Shown here: positions 35,790 through 44,954 of the stretch, piece after piece
Numbering within the stretch: position 1 is the first letter of the stretch
Layout of the letters: each line of letters opens with the position of its first letter
NCBI RefSeq assembly: GCF_004535825.1
Contig: NZ_SGVY01000027.1
Coordinates: 1 to 50,698, forward strand
DNA from: Segatella hominis
Lineage (GTDB): Bacteria; Bacteroidota; Bacteroidia; Bacteroidales; Bacteroidaceae
Length of the DNA stretch: 50,698 nt
Direction of reading: 5' to 3'
Notes under the pieces: model-generated
The model's database searches: none
What the model saw: only the letters and a program-made list of their open reading frames with translations
Told to the model about the DNA's origin: nothing
Program-made: the position numbers and the translations under genes

Positions 35790-37063
35790 TTTTATCAAAA
35801 AAAATACACGATAAGTATGTAAAATGGGTATGGGCATATCTCCTCTTATTCATTTTTGAAGGAGCCTTAAGAAAATGGATTGCTCCAGGTTTGTCGACCC
35901 CTCTTTTAATGGTCAGAACTCCAATTGTCATCTATATGTTTTTCATTGCATATAGACATAATTGGATAGATAATCCGTATGCTAAAGGATTGATGGTGTT
36001 ATCAATAATATGCTTCTTTACAGCATTATTGTTCGGACATCACAATTTGTTTATTGCGGCTTTTGGTTGGCATAACTACTTTCTGCATTTTCCTTTTATC
36101 GTTATTGCGGCAAAGATTTTAAACAGAGAAGACGTTATCAAAATGGGGATATGGATATTATATATATCTGTTCCTATGACTCTTTTAATTATAGAACAGT
36201 TTTATTCTCCACAAACAGCATGGGTTAATGTAGGAGTTGGTGGAGAAGGAAGTTCTGGATTTGGAGGTGCAATGGGGTATTATAGACCTTCTGGTACTTT
36301 TGCTTTTACCAGTGGTTATACGGCTTTTGAATCGTTAGTGTGTGCATTTTTGATTTTCTTCTTTATGGATAATTCGAATCTCCCTAAGCCGTTAAAAATA
36401 AAAAAAATATATCTCTATGCTATTGCGTTCTGCTACATTTTGTGTCTACCATATTCGATGTCACGTTCTATGGTTTTCAACACAGTGATTATTTTTACCT
36501 TTGTTTTGCTATGCTCTACAAGAAACATGAAATCATTAAAGAAAATAATCATTGCTTCAATAGCTTTGAGCGTGGTTGCTTACGTTGTATTAAAATCAGG
36601 ATATTTAGGTGATAGCTTGGCTGCTATTTCAGAGCGTTTTGATCAAGCAGATCAAGTTGAGGGCGGCTTTGAAGGAACATTTTGGGATCGATACATAGGT
36701 GGATTTTTCAATAGCTTGTTAATGAATGTTCCTGTGTTTGGATATGGACTTGGTATTGGAACAAATGTAGGTGCCAAATTTATAAATGGCGATATGTTTA
36801 CAATCTTTAACGCTGAGTCTGGTTTCGGTATGACTATTGGTGAAACAGGTTTATTCTTGGGTTTATTCTTTATTTATTTCCGTTTTGCTTGGGCCATAAA
36901 CTTATTTAAAAATGGTTTGCGCCAAAGAAACAACACATTAGCAGTGTGTTTATTGCCTATCATGTGCCTTACCCTTGCTACAGGTGGTATCGGTGCTGTT
37001 CCAATGATGGGTTATCTTGTTTGCGTTTGTTTTTTAGGTAGTGCAGCATTAAAAAAATATTAA
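35786..37063 (+). CDS. wzy: Wzy-like polysaccharide polymerase
   Basis: A 425-residue protein with about 10-12 membrane segments and a large periplasmic loop (residues ~140-175, Gly/Ser-rich, with YYRPSGTFAFTSGYTAF). This is the O-antigen polymerase/ligase pattern. It would join repeat units in the periplasm after Wzx flips them. Its start overlaps the upstream stop by 4 bases. No G tract over five is present, so polymerisation should not phase-vary. Confidence 0.8.
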   Translation: MILSKKIHDKYVKWVWAYLLLFIFEGALRKWIAPGLSTPLLMVRTPIVIYMFFIAYRHNWIDNPYAKGLMVLSIICFFTALLFGHHNLFIAAFGWHNYFLHFPFIVIAAKILNREDVIKMGIWILYISVPMTLLIIEQFYSPQTAWVNVGVGGEGSSGFGGAMGYYRPSGTFAFTSGYTAFESLVCAFLIFFFMDNSNLPKPLKIKKIYLYAIAFCYILCLPYSMSRSMVFNTVIIFTFVLLCSTRNMKSLKKIIIASIALSVVAYVVLKSGYLGDSLAAISERFDQADQVEGGFEGTFWDRYIGGFFNSLLMNVPVFGYGLGIGTNVGAKFINGDMFTIFNAESGFGMTIGETGLFLGLFFIYFRFAWAINLFKNGLRQRNNTLAVCLLPIMCLTLATGGIGAVPMMGYLVCVCFLGSAALKKY

Positions 37064-37067
37064 AGAT

Positions 37068-38063
37068 ATGATAATACATTATTTTAAACCAAATGGTGGA
37101 CATTCCATAAAAAATGTTTTTATTCCAATAATTAAAAGAATTTCACAAAACAACATGGTCTTAGAAGATGAAATGCCATCTTCTTTTGCAGGAATAAAGG
37201 ACATCTTAAAAAACGGTCTGTTTGCTCGACGAAAACAATGTACTAAAGAGATCAACCATATCACAGGTGCAGACCATTTTCTTCTTCTATTCCTTGATGG
37301 CAAACGAACGGTGGTTACTGTTCATGATATCATGCACTATTTCGATTTGCATGGGATAAAAAAGTTTATGTGGAAGCTGCTTTACATTTATCCTCTAAAA
37401 CGGGCGGCAAAGGTTGTTTTCATCTCTGAGTTTGCTAAAGAACAAACATTAAAAGAGGTGCATCTAAAAGACTATTGCATAATAGAAAATCCGCTGTTGG
37501 GTGGTTTCAAATACACTCCTAAACCTTTTAACCACAACAAGCCTGTCATAATGCACATAGGAACAGTTGACAGAAAGAACCTGTCGAGAAGCATTGTTGC
37601 ATTGAAGGGCTTAAATTGTCATCTACGGATTATAGGAGAAATATCTGAAAAGAACAGGAAGCTGTTAGAAGAAAACCATATTGACTTTTCTAACGCTGTA
37701 AACATCACTAACGATGAAGTACGCAAGGAATATGAAAACTGTGATATCGTGAATTTTCCTTCTACGTTTGAAGGGTTTGGCATGCCTATAATAGAAGGTC
37801 AAAAGGTAGGACGCATCGTGTTGACATCTAACATTTTACCAATGAAAGACGTGGCGGCTGATGGTGCTGTTTTGGTAGATCCGTTTGATGTGGACAGCAT
37901 AAGAGATGGTTATATGAAGATTTTTAACATGTCTGAGACAGAACGCCAAGAATTGATTGACAGAGGACAGAAAAACTGTGAGCGTTTCGATGCTGAGGAA
38001 ATAGCTAAGAAATATATGAATGTTTATAAAGAAATAAGACAAAATAATGAAGAAAGAAATTAA
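37068..38063 (+). CDS. family 4 glycosyltransferase
   Basis: A 331-residue GT-B enzyme. TVVTVHDIMHYFDLHGIKKF, VVFISEFAKEQT, IMHIGTVDRKNL and FPSTFEGFGMPIIEGQKVG (the E-x7-E motif) are visible. It overlaps the LicD gene by 17 bases. Confidence 0.88.
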   Translation: MIIHYFKPNGGHSIKNVFIPIIKRISQNNMVLEDEMPSSFAGIKDILKNGLFARRKQCTKEINHITGADHFLLLFLDGKRTVVTVHDIMHYFDLHGIKKFMWKLLYIYPLKRAAKVVFISEFAKEQTLKEVHLKDYCIIENPLLGGFKYTPKPFNHNKPVIMHIGTVDRKNLSRSIVALKGLNCHLRIIGEISEKNRKLLEENHIDFSNAVNITNDEVRKEYENCDIVNFPSTFEGFGMPIIEGQKVGRIVLTSNILPMKDVAADGAVLVDPFDVDSIRDGYMKIFNMSETERQELIDRGQKNCERFDAEEIAKKYMNVYKEIRQNNEERN

Positions 38064-38835
38064 TGTTGAAGAACTGAAACAAATTCAATTGGATATATTG
38101 AAATTTGTGGACAAGTTTTGCAAGGAGAACAATCTGAAATATTATCTTGCATACGGAACATTGTTAGGTGCTGTACGTCATAAAGGTTATATTCCTTGGG
38201 ATGATGATATTGATATCATTATGTTTAGAGAGGATTATGAGAAATTTGTAACTTCTTTCAAAGATACAAACTACAAGGTGTTTGCTACAGAGGTTAACTC
38301 AAAATACCCATACCCTTTCGCTAAAGTGGGTGACACGAGAACCTACTTTGAAGAGGAGATAAAAGACGTTATCGACACTGGCGTAAATATCGACATCTTC
38401 CCTTTAGACTTTTTGCCCGAAGAGAAGGTAGAGAAAATATGCAAGAGAAGGGATCTTCTGCAAAAAATATGGATGATCAAACGTCTTCCTCGCTTAAAGC
38501 GTAGAGGGTTCTTGAAGAATTTTTTGTTAGCCATATCTCAGTGCTTGTTGGCACCAATCTCCGTTCATTATATAGTAAAGAAATTGGAAGATAATGCTAA
38601 GAAATGGAACCTGAAAGATTCTTCTATTTGTGGCAATATAGCCTACGGTTACGATCCTGATGTCTATCCATCTGGTGATTTTAAAAAGCAGATAGAGCTA
38701 AAATTTGAAGACACAAGCTTCCCTTGTCCTATAGATTATGATAATGTTTTGAAGGTTATGTATGGTGATTATATGAAATTGCCTCCTGTAGAAAAACAAG
38801 TTAGTCATCATCATTTTATAGCTTATTGGAAATGA
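38047..38835 (+). CDS. licD: LicD-family phosphotransferase
   Basis: A 262-residue protein with the LicD core: YYLAYGTLLGAVRHKGYIPW followed by DDDIDI and the REDYEKF helix. LicD enzymes move phosphocholine (or a related phospho-group) from CDP-choline onto a sugar. With the licCA, licB and licC genes downstream it forms a lic1-like set. Its stop overlaps the next start (ATGA). Confidence 0.88.
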   Translation: MKKEINVEELKQIQLDILKFVDKFCKENNLKYYLAYGTLLGAVRHKGYIPWDDDIDIIMFREDYEKFVTSFKDTNYKVFATEVNSKYPYPFAKVGDTRTYFEEEIKDVIDTGVNIDIFPLDFLPEEKVEKICKRRDLLQKIWMIKRLPRLKRRGFLKNFLLAISQCLLAPISVHYIVKKLEDNAKKWNLKDSSICGNIAYGYDPDVYPSGDFKKQIELKFEDTSFPCPIDYDNVLKVMYGDYMKLPPVEKQVSHHHFIAYWK

Positions 38836-39551
38836 AAAAATTAGTTATAATAGCCTTTCTAACAGGCTTATGTTCTTGCTTGTTTGCAAATGATAGTACA
38901 AAGGTTGCTTCTCCTTTCTCAGCGTCTTTGGAGTTAAGTACCAAGTACATGTGGAGAGGTATAGAATACGGTACTGCTCCTACGGTATTCCCGATGATCG
39001 GCTATGGCTACAAGGGGTTTAATGCCTTTGCTATGGGTGCTTATGCTATCAACGGCAGCCATCAGGAGGTGGATTTAGGTGTTTCTTATACCGTAAGTGA
39101 ATTTACCATTGGCGTGTCTGATTACTATTATCCTTCTTCAGTAGGTGAGAAGGATGAATACTTCAAGTTGAGTAATCGTAGTACCGGGCATTGGGTAGAA
39201 GCATGCGCTACGTGGAATGGGACAAAGATTCCTCTGTGGATCACGGTTTCTACTTATATCTTCGGTGCTGATAAGAATGAAGAAGGAAAGCAGATGTATT
39301 CCTCATACGCAGAAGTAGGGTACACCTATTCCTTCAATGACAACAACAGCATGGCACTCTGCATCGGTGCCAACCTAAATAAGAGTTTTTATACTGACTA
39401 CCAAAGTGGATTTAATGTAGTAAATATCAATGCTAAGTATAATACGGCATTCAAGTTTGGAAATTATAAATTGCCTGTAAGTGCCAGCTACATCCTTAAT
39501 CCCTACAAGAATAAGTCATATTTCACCATGTCACTCTATTTCGGAATCTAA
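38832..39551 (+). CDS. secreted beta-barrel-like outer membrane protein
   Basis: A 239-residue protein. An N-terminal signal peptide (KKLVIIAFLTGLCSCLFA) is followed by alternating strands (FSASLELSTKYMWRGIEYG; YAEVGYTYSFNDNNSMALCI; YFTMSLYFGI at the very end). The YMWRG motif and strand-rich layout match the conserved TIGR02001/Gcw_chp group of outer membrane proteins. It overlaps licD and licCA by 4 and 1 bases, so it belongs to the lic set. A role in surface display or uptake is inferred. Confidence 0.7.
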   Translation: MKKLVIIAFLTGLCSCLFANDSTKVASPFSASLELSTKYMWRGIEYGTAPTVFPMIGYGYKGFNAFAMGAYAINGSHQEVDLGVSYTVSEFTIGVSDYYYPSSVGEKDEYFKLSNRSTGHWVEACATWNGTKIPLWITVSTYIFGADKNEEGKQMYSSYAEVGYTYSFNDNNSMALCIGANLNKSFYTDYQSGFNVVNINAKYNTAFKFGNYKLPVSASYILNPYKNKSYFTMSLYFGI

Positions 39552-41134
39552 TGAAAACAGCCGTAATTTTATCTGCAAGACAAGATAAGGATACATCTGT
39601 TCCTTATCCATTGAAAGCTTATCATGATAACGTGTGTTTGATGGACAGAACCATTGAAGCGTTGACAGCCCTCGACTATACCAACATCTATCTCATAGTA
39701 GGGGGGCAAGCTCCTTTATATCAGAAGTATGCTTCGGATCATGTTCATCTCGTTTTGAATCCTGATTATAAGTTTACTTCCTCCATGGGCTCCTTAGCTT
39801 GTGCTGCTCCTTATATCCAGAATGATTTCCTGCTGGTAGAGGGTGATACCTTCTATGAATATAAGGTGCTGAAAGCTTTGTCGGAGACCGATAATGAAAA
39901 CTGCTTTGCCATCACTGAAGAGTCGGGTAGCGGAGATGAAGCCTTTGTTGAAACCAAGAAGGGATATATCACAAAGGTAAGCAAGGACCGTCATCAGATT
40001 TGTAACTTCGAGGGTGAACTTTTAGGTATTGCAAAAATATCTAAGCCTACCTTCGACAGGATGATGTTGAAATGGAAGCACAGCAATAATCCTTATCTCA
40101 ATTATGAATATCTGTTGCTGGATTCAACGGATGTATTGGAACGTCCTTATATCCGATTTACCAATCTGATTTGGGGTGATGTGGATTGTGAGGATGATTT
40201 CAATAAGCTTTGCAATTACATCTATCCAAAGTTAAGAAGAAAGGAAAATCCTTTTGACTATGATAATCTTGTGGCCTATCTCAGTGAAATTTTCCCTCAT
40301 GACCAGATCAGAAATGAGGTGAAGATTACACAAATTGGAGGTATGTCCAACAAGAACTTCAAGGTGGTAAAAGGTATTCATGAGTATGTTCTTCGTGTGC
40401 CAGGTAATGGTTCTGAAGGTATGGTGGTGCGCAGTAATGAGGAACAGAATTCCATGCAGGCGTGCAAGATGGGTATCAATCCTCCAGTCAGATACTTCAA
40501 TGCAACTACTGGTATCAAGTTGGCTGATTATGTGAAGAATGCCGAAACACTGAATGGTGCTACTATCCAGCGTCCTTCCAATATGCAGAAGATAGCTACT
40601 ATCTTTAAAACCCTTCATCACTCACACGTCCGTTTTGGCAATGAGTTTAATGTATTCAAGGAAATTCTCAACTATGAGAATCTCCTGAAAATGACAGACG
40701 GAAAGATGTATGATGGTTATGAACCTGTCAGGGAAAAGGTATTTAAATTGGAAGATTACCTCAACCAGTTGGGCGTTTCTATCAAACCGTGTCATGATGA
40801 CCTTGTGGCAGAGAACTTCCTGAAGGCTGAGGATGGTACCATCTATCTCATCGACTGGGAGTACTCGGGCATGAATGACCCTATGTGGGATATTGCAGCC
40901 TTGTTCCTGGAAAATAACTTTACCGATGAGAATCAAGATTATTTCCTCAACCATTACTTTGAAGGTAAGGAACCAGAAAATGCAAGAAGAAAAATTTTGG
41001 TTTACCAAATACTGATGGACTATCTTTGGGCCGTATGGACGGTTATCAAGGAAGCACAGGGGGATGACTTTGGTACATACGGAAGAGATAGATATAATCG
41101 AGCAATAGAAAACTTAAAGAAAATAGAATTATAA
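39551..41134 (+). CDS. LicC-like/LicA fusion: nucleotidyltransferase plus choline kinase
   Basis: A 527-residue two-domain protein. Residues ~1-235 are a nucleotidyltransferase fold (AVILSARQDKDTSVPYPLKA, LLVEGDTFYE, LIWGDVDCEDD). Residues ~255-527 are a choline/ethanolamine kinase: HDDLVAENF near 414 and IDWEYSG near 434-440. It would phosphorylate the amino alcohol and perhaps activate it. The first domain lacks the standard GxGTR...PK signature, unlike the separate LicC at 42116. A G6 tract at 39701-39706 is in frame. Confidence 0.8.
   Translation: MKTAVILSARQDKDTSVPYPLKAYHDNVCLMDRTIEALTALDYTNIYLIVGGQAPLYQKYASDHVHLVLNPDYKFTSSMGSLACAAPYIQNDFLLVEGDTFYEYKVLKALSETDNENCFAITEESGSGDEAFVETKKGYITKVSKDRHQICNFEGELLGIAKISKPTFDRMMLKWKHSNNPYLNYEYLLLDSTDVLERPYIRFTNLIWGDVDCEDDFNKLCNYIYPKLRRKENPFDYDNLVAYLSEIFPHDQIRNEVKITQIGGMSNKNFKVVKGIHEYVLRVPGNGSEGMVVRSNEEQNSMQACKMGINPPVRYFNATTGIKLADYVKNAETLNGATIQRPSNMQKIATIFKTLHHSHVRFGNEFNVFKEILNYENLLKMTDGKMYDGYEPVREKVFKLEDYLNQLGVSIKPCHDDLVAENFLKAEDGTIYLIDWEYSGMNDPMWDIAALFLENNFTDENQDYFLNHYFEGKEPENARRKILVYQILMDYLWAVWTVIKEAQGDDFGTYGRDRYNRAIENLKKIEL
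39701..39706 (+). repeat. poly-G tract G6, gene on
   Basis: Six G read as GTA GGG GGG CAA near residue 52 of the LicC-like/LicA fusion. A slip would remove the kinase domain, hence phosphocholine addition. Confidence 0.7.
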
Positions 41135-42108
41135 TGAAAGCAAACACATCTGCGCTGATGCGCAAAGGTTATTCTACGGGAGTTCTCTCTGGTATGACAT
41201 GGGGCTTGGACACGGTTTTGATTGGTGTGGCTATGGCAATGGCTCCTTTTGTAGAAAACCCGGTTCTTCTGATTGGTGGAACTTTTATCTGCAGTATGCT
41301 CCATGATGCCTTTGCAGCTTTATGGATGTTGATCATCATGGGATGTAAAGGCCGACTGAAAGAACTGTGGCCAGCATTTAAATCAAAAGACGGATTGTTC
41401 TGTGCTTTGGGAGCTTTGTTTGGCGGCCCTCTCGCCATGACGTTCTATATGTTGGCAATTGCCAAGGGTGGTGCTGCCTTGACCGCTACGGTGACGGCTT
41501 GTTACCCTCTTTTAGGTTCGGCTATGGCGATGGTTATACTGAAAGAGAAAGTGCGTATTCGCGGGTGGCTCGGATTGCTGATATGTATCTTGGGCATTAT
41601 CTACATTGGTTATACACCTGCTGGTGATACCGATGTCAACATTGTCGGGGGCATTATGCTGGCGGCCCTCGCTGCCATTGGCTGGGCTACAGAAGGTGTG
41701 GTCTGCGGCTATGGCATGAAGGCGGGCAATGTGGATCCTCAGATGGCTTTGCTTATCCGAGAGTTGACTTCTGGTATTGTCTATATCTTATTGGTAGCAC
41801 CTATCATGGTGGGTGGATACGGAAATTTAGTGACGGGTACAAGTGCTGTGTTCTCTGATACCGCTTGCTGGCTGACTCTGTTCTTTACAGCACTGATAGG
41901 TATGATTTCATTCTTCTGCTGGTACACAGCCATTGACCTGATAGGTGCAGCCAAGGCTCTCTGCCTAAATGTAACCTATTCGTTCTGGGCTGTGGTGTTT
42001 ACCTTCATCATAGTAGGCAGTACATTATCTGTGAATATTATCGTTGGTTCCATCTTAGTGGTTGCAGGTGTAGCTGTGGCTACTTTGGTATCTCGAAAGA
42101 AAAAATAA
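41134..42108 (+). CDS. licB: LicB-like DMT-family transporter (choline uptake)
   Basis: A 324-residue protein with about ten membrane helices in two EamA-type halves (GGTFICSMLHDAFAALWMLI; AYTPAG-like loop near residue 165; CLNVTYSFWAVVFTFIIVGS). Drug/metabolite transporters of this kind in lic operons import choline. Its start overlaps the licCA stop by one base and it is followed by licC after seven bases. Confidence 0.85.
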   Translation: MKANTSALMRKGYSTGVLSGMTWGLDTVLIGVAMAMAPFVENPVLLIGGTFICSMLHDAFAALWMLIIMGCKGRLKELWPAFKSKDGLFCALGALFGGPLAMTFYMLAIAKGGAALTATVTACYPLLGSAMAMVILKEKVRIRGWLGLLICILGIIYIGYTPAGDTDVNIVGGIMLAALAAIGWATEGVVCGYGMKAGNVDPQMALLIRELTSGIVYILLVAPIMVGGYGNLVTGTSAVFSDTACWLTLFFTALIGMISFFCWYTAIDLIGAAKALCLNVTYSFWAVVFTFIIVGSTLSVNIIVGSILVVAGVAVATLVSRKKK

Positions 42109-42115
42109 TCTGAAT

Positions 42116-42802
42116 ATGAATGCAATTATATTGGCTGCAGGCATGGGAACACGCCTGCGCCCTTTAACAAACGACCGTCCGAAGTGTCTGGTGGCGGTGA
42201 ATGGTGTTCCGATGGTGGAACGACAGGTCCTGTTCTTGAAAGAAAAGGGCATTGATGACATCACTCTGATTTCAGGTTATAAAGCAGAAGCTTTGGATTT
42301 TCTGAAAGACAAGTATGGTGTTGACATTGTCTTTAATGACAGATACGACACTTGCAACAACATCAATTCTCTCTATATTGTGAAAGAACGTTTCCATGGC
42401 ACCTACGTCTTGGAGGGTGATGTGTTTATGGATAAAAACGTTCTCCTTTCGGACGTCTCCCAATCAACATATTTCGCGCGTAAAAAGAAATATGACAATG
42501 AATGGGGGTTGGAAGTGGATGAAAGCAACCGACTTGTGAAAATCAACATCGGTGCTGGCGACGGCTTTCTGATGAGCGGCATTTCATATTGGAAAAAAGA
42601 GGATTGCCAGAAAATTATTTCTCACATGGAGGATGTGTATGCAACCAAGGATTATACCAATCTTTATTGGGACAACATGGTGCTTGATATTTACCCGACG
42701 TTGGACATTCATGTGAGAGAAATAGAGGGTATCTATGAGATTGATACACCAGAAGAATTAAAGGAAGTAGAAAATAGATTGAACTACATGACGAAAAAAT
42801 GA
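42116..42802 (+). CDS. licC: CTP:phosphocholine cytidylyltransferase
   Basis: A 228-residue nucleotidyltransferase. MNAIILAAGMGTRLRPLTND followed by RPKCLV is the complete signature, and LEGDVFMDKN and YWDNMVL are further active-site segments. It makes CDP-choline (or CDP-ethanolamine) for LicD. Its stop overlaps the next start by 4 bases. Confidence 0.88.
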   Translation: MNAIILAAGMGTRLRPLTNDRPKCLVAVNGVPMVERQVLFLKEKGIDDITLISGYKAEALDFLKDKYGVDIVFNDRYDTCNNINSLYIVKERFHGTYVLEGDVFMDKNVLLSDVSQSTYFARKKKYDNEWGLEVDESNRLVKINIGAGDGFLMSGISYWKKEDCQKIISHMEDVYATKDYTNLYWDNMVLDIYPTLDIHVREIEGIYEIDTPEELKEVENRLNYMTKK

Positions 42803-43820
42803 ATCTGACAAATCTTTCTAAATATCGTTCGGAGTTGATGGGGTTTGCAATGTTGATGGTAGTGTTTCATCATTTGCCATTTGAAATTAATAATCCGATC
42901 TTCCATTATGTGAAACAAAATGCAGGTTTTGGAGTTGACATTTTTCTGTTATTGAGTGGTATTGGTTTGTATTACTCTATATCTAAGGAAAATACCACAT
43001 TGTTGGATTATTACTTGCATAGAGCCATACGAATATTTCCAATTTATGCCTTAGTGATTCTTGCAGTATCGATAATTAAAGGAAATTTTAATCTAGTAGC
43101 ATACTTATTAAAGGTTTCTACTATAGGATGGTGGACGACTGGGGAATGTTATGATTGGTTTATTCCCACTATCGTAATGCTGTATGCAATATTTCCTGTT
43201 TCCTACCACTTTATTCTTAGACAAAATGAAATGAAAGCGGGTATGTGGGGGGGTATTTAAGTGTTGCTATTATTTACTTGATTATAATTGTATTCGTTCC
43301 GTATAATAGTGATTTTCAAATGTTGCTGCGCTTCCCGGTGTTCTTTCTTGGAACCGTGTTTGGCAAGTTAATTAAAGAGCAACCAGCCATGTGTTCAAAT
43401 AGATTTTTCACCTTTATATTATTAATCATGTTTGTTTTTGGTCTTTCGCTATCCATATATGCGTTTATATTTTGCAATGCACCATGTGGCTTCACTGAAA
43501 TTCCAGAAATAAAAAAAACAGGATGGCTCTTTGTGCCATATGTTTTTATGGTGCCATTTTTCTGCCTTTCATTGTGCTCTGTTTTTTGTTTAAAAACTAC
43601 TTCATTGATGTGCAGACTATTGAAAAATGTAGGCATAATGAGTATTGAAGTCTATTTACTCCATAGTCAATTCATAAATTTAACGAGATATTGGACTAAT
43701 GAATATGGTTGGAGTAAACCTTTGGTTGGGGGAGTAATGGTTATATTATGTTTTATAGTATCGTGGTATGTTCATAAACTAAATAACTGGATTACAAACA
43801 TGATAAGAGGCGCTATTTGA
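42799..43820 (+). pseudogene. acyltransferase-3 family protein, phase-off at G7
   Basis: YRSELMGFAMLMVVFHHL and GVDIFLLLSGIGLYYSISKE give the family start. The frame stops at 43260 right after GGGGGGG (43247-43253). Eight G would give MWGGYLSVAIIYLIIIVFVP and read through to 43820, about 340 residues with the remaining helices. The gene is off here but otherwise intact. It overlaps licC by 4 bases. Confidence 0.85.
43247..43253 (+). repeat. poly-G tract G7, gene off
   Basis: Read ATG TGG GGG GGT ATT TAA now. One more G gives TGG GGG GGG TAT TTA and restores the acyltransferase at 42799. Confidence 0.85.
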
Positions 43821-43846
43821 AATCGTATAAATAAAACGTAGAAATT

Positions 43847-44941
43847 ATGAAGATAATTCATTATATTCCGAGTATCGACCGGACATGGGGTGGTACTTCT
43901 ACTTATATGCAGGTGCTGGCAAAGCCATTGGGCGAACTGGCTGAAGTGCATATCCTGACTCATACATCTGATAATCCATTGCCTATGGAGAACTGCAAGG
44001 TGCATGATATTCCTCGTTTTCGTCCGTTCTCTGGCACTTGGAAGAAAACGGTTGTCGGCTTGCTGAATAGCATTAAACCTGATGTCGTGCATATCAACTG
44101 TTGCTGGACTCCTGACTGTGCTATGATTCAACGTTTGGCGCAGAAACGGGGGTATAAGGTGGTGCTGACTCCGCATGGTATGCTGGAACCTTGGATTATT
44201 CAAAGGCATTACTGGACTCGCAAGGTTCCAGCATTATGGCTCTACCAAAGAGCTGCGGTGCAAAAGGCCGACTGCATTCAAGCTACGGCTGAAAGTGAGC
44301 AAGATAATCTCTTGAAGTTAGGTTATAACTCTAATATCAAGGTGGTAAAACTCGGTATTGATGCTGACGGCATTGAAATGAAGAAGTCTTGGAAGAAGAC
44401 TCGCCAGATATTATTCCTTTCTCGTGTGCATGTTAAGAAGGGTATCAACTTCCTCATTGAGGCTGCTGCTGAACTTCGCTCTGAATTGCAGGGCTATAAG
44501 ATTATAGTAGCAGGTGAGGGTGATGCAGCCTATGTCGCGGAGATGAAACAGATGATTTCTGATCGTGGTCTGCAGGACATCGTGCAGCTTATCGGTGGTG
44601 TGTATGGTGATGAGAAATGGCGTCTGTTCCAGACTTCCGATTTCTTTGTATTGCCTACTCATTCTGAGAATTTCGGCCTTGCCATTGCTGAGAGCCTTGC
44701 TTCTGGTACTCCTGTCATTACCACTGTGGGTACTCCATGGAATGATCTCAACTCATCCCATGCTGGTGCGTGGATAGAAATAGGTACTCAGCCATTAGTA
44801 GAAACATTGAGAAGATTTCTCTTATTTTCTGATGAGGAATTGGAAACTATGGGTCGTAATGGCCGGAAACTCATTGAAACCAAATACTCGGCTAAGGTTA
44901 TGGCAGAGGAAATGATGGAAGTGTATCAATCAATAGTTTAA
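43847..44941 (+). CDS. family 4 glycosyltransferase
   Basis: A 364-residue GT-B enzyme. IIHYIPSIDRTWGGTSTYMQ opens it, VVLTPHGMLEPWIIQRHYW is a GT4 acceptor segment, and LFLSRVHVKKGINFLIEAAA and LPTHSENFGLAIAESLASGT hold the donor site with E-x7-E. It is the last sugar-transfer gene before the defense set and is 13 bases from it. Confidence 0.9.
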   Translation: MKIIHYIPSIDRTWGGTSTYMQVLAKPLGELAEVHILTHTSDNPLPMENCKVHDIPRFRPFSGTWKKTVVGLLNSIKPDVVHINCCWTPDCAMIQRLAQKRGYKVVLTPHGMLEPWIIQRHYWTRKVPALWLYQRAAVQKADCIQATAESEQDNLLKLGYNSNIKVVKLGIDADGIEMKKSWKKTRQILFLSRVHVKKGINFLIEAAAELRSELQGYKIIVAGEGDAAYVAEMKQMISDRGLQDIVQLIGGVYGDEKWRLFQTSDFFVLPTHSENFGLAIAESLASGTPVITTVGTPWNDLNSSHAGAWIEIGTQPLVETLRRFLLFSDEELETMGRNGRKLIETKYSAKVMAEEMMEVYQSIV

Positions 44942-44950
44942 TTTTTTTTT
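44942..44950 (+). repeat. T9 tract before the 44955 gene
   Basis: Nine T between the GT4 stop and the ATG at 44955. No hairpin precedes it, so it does not look like a terminator. It could be a second type of slippery tract affecting expression, or chance. Confidence 0.4.
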
Positions 44951-44954
44951 AGCT

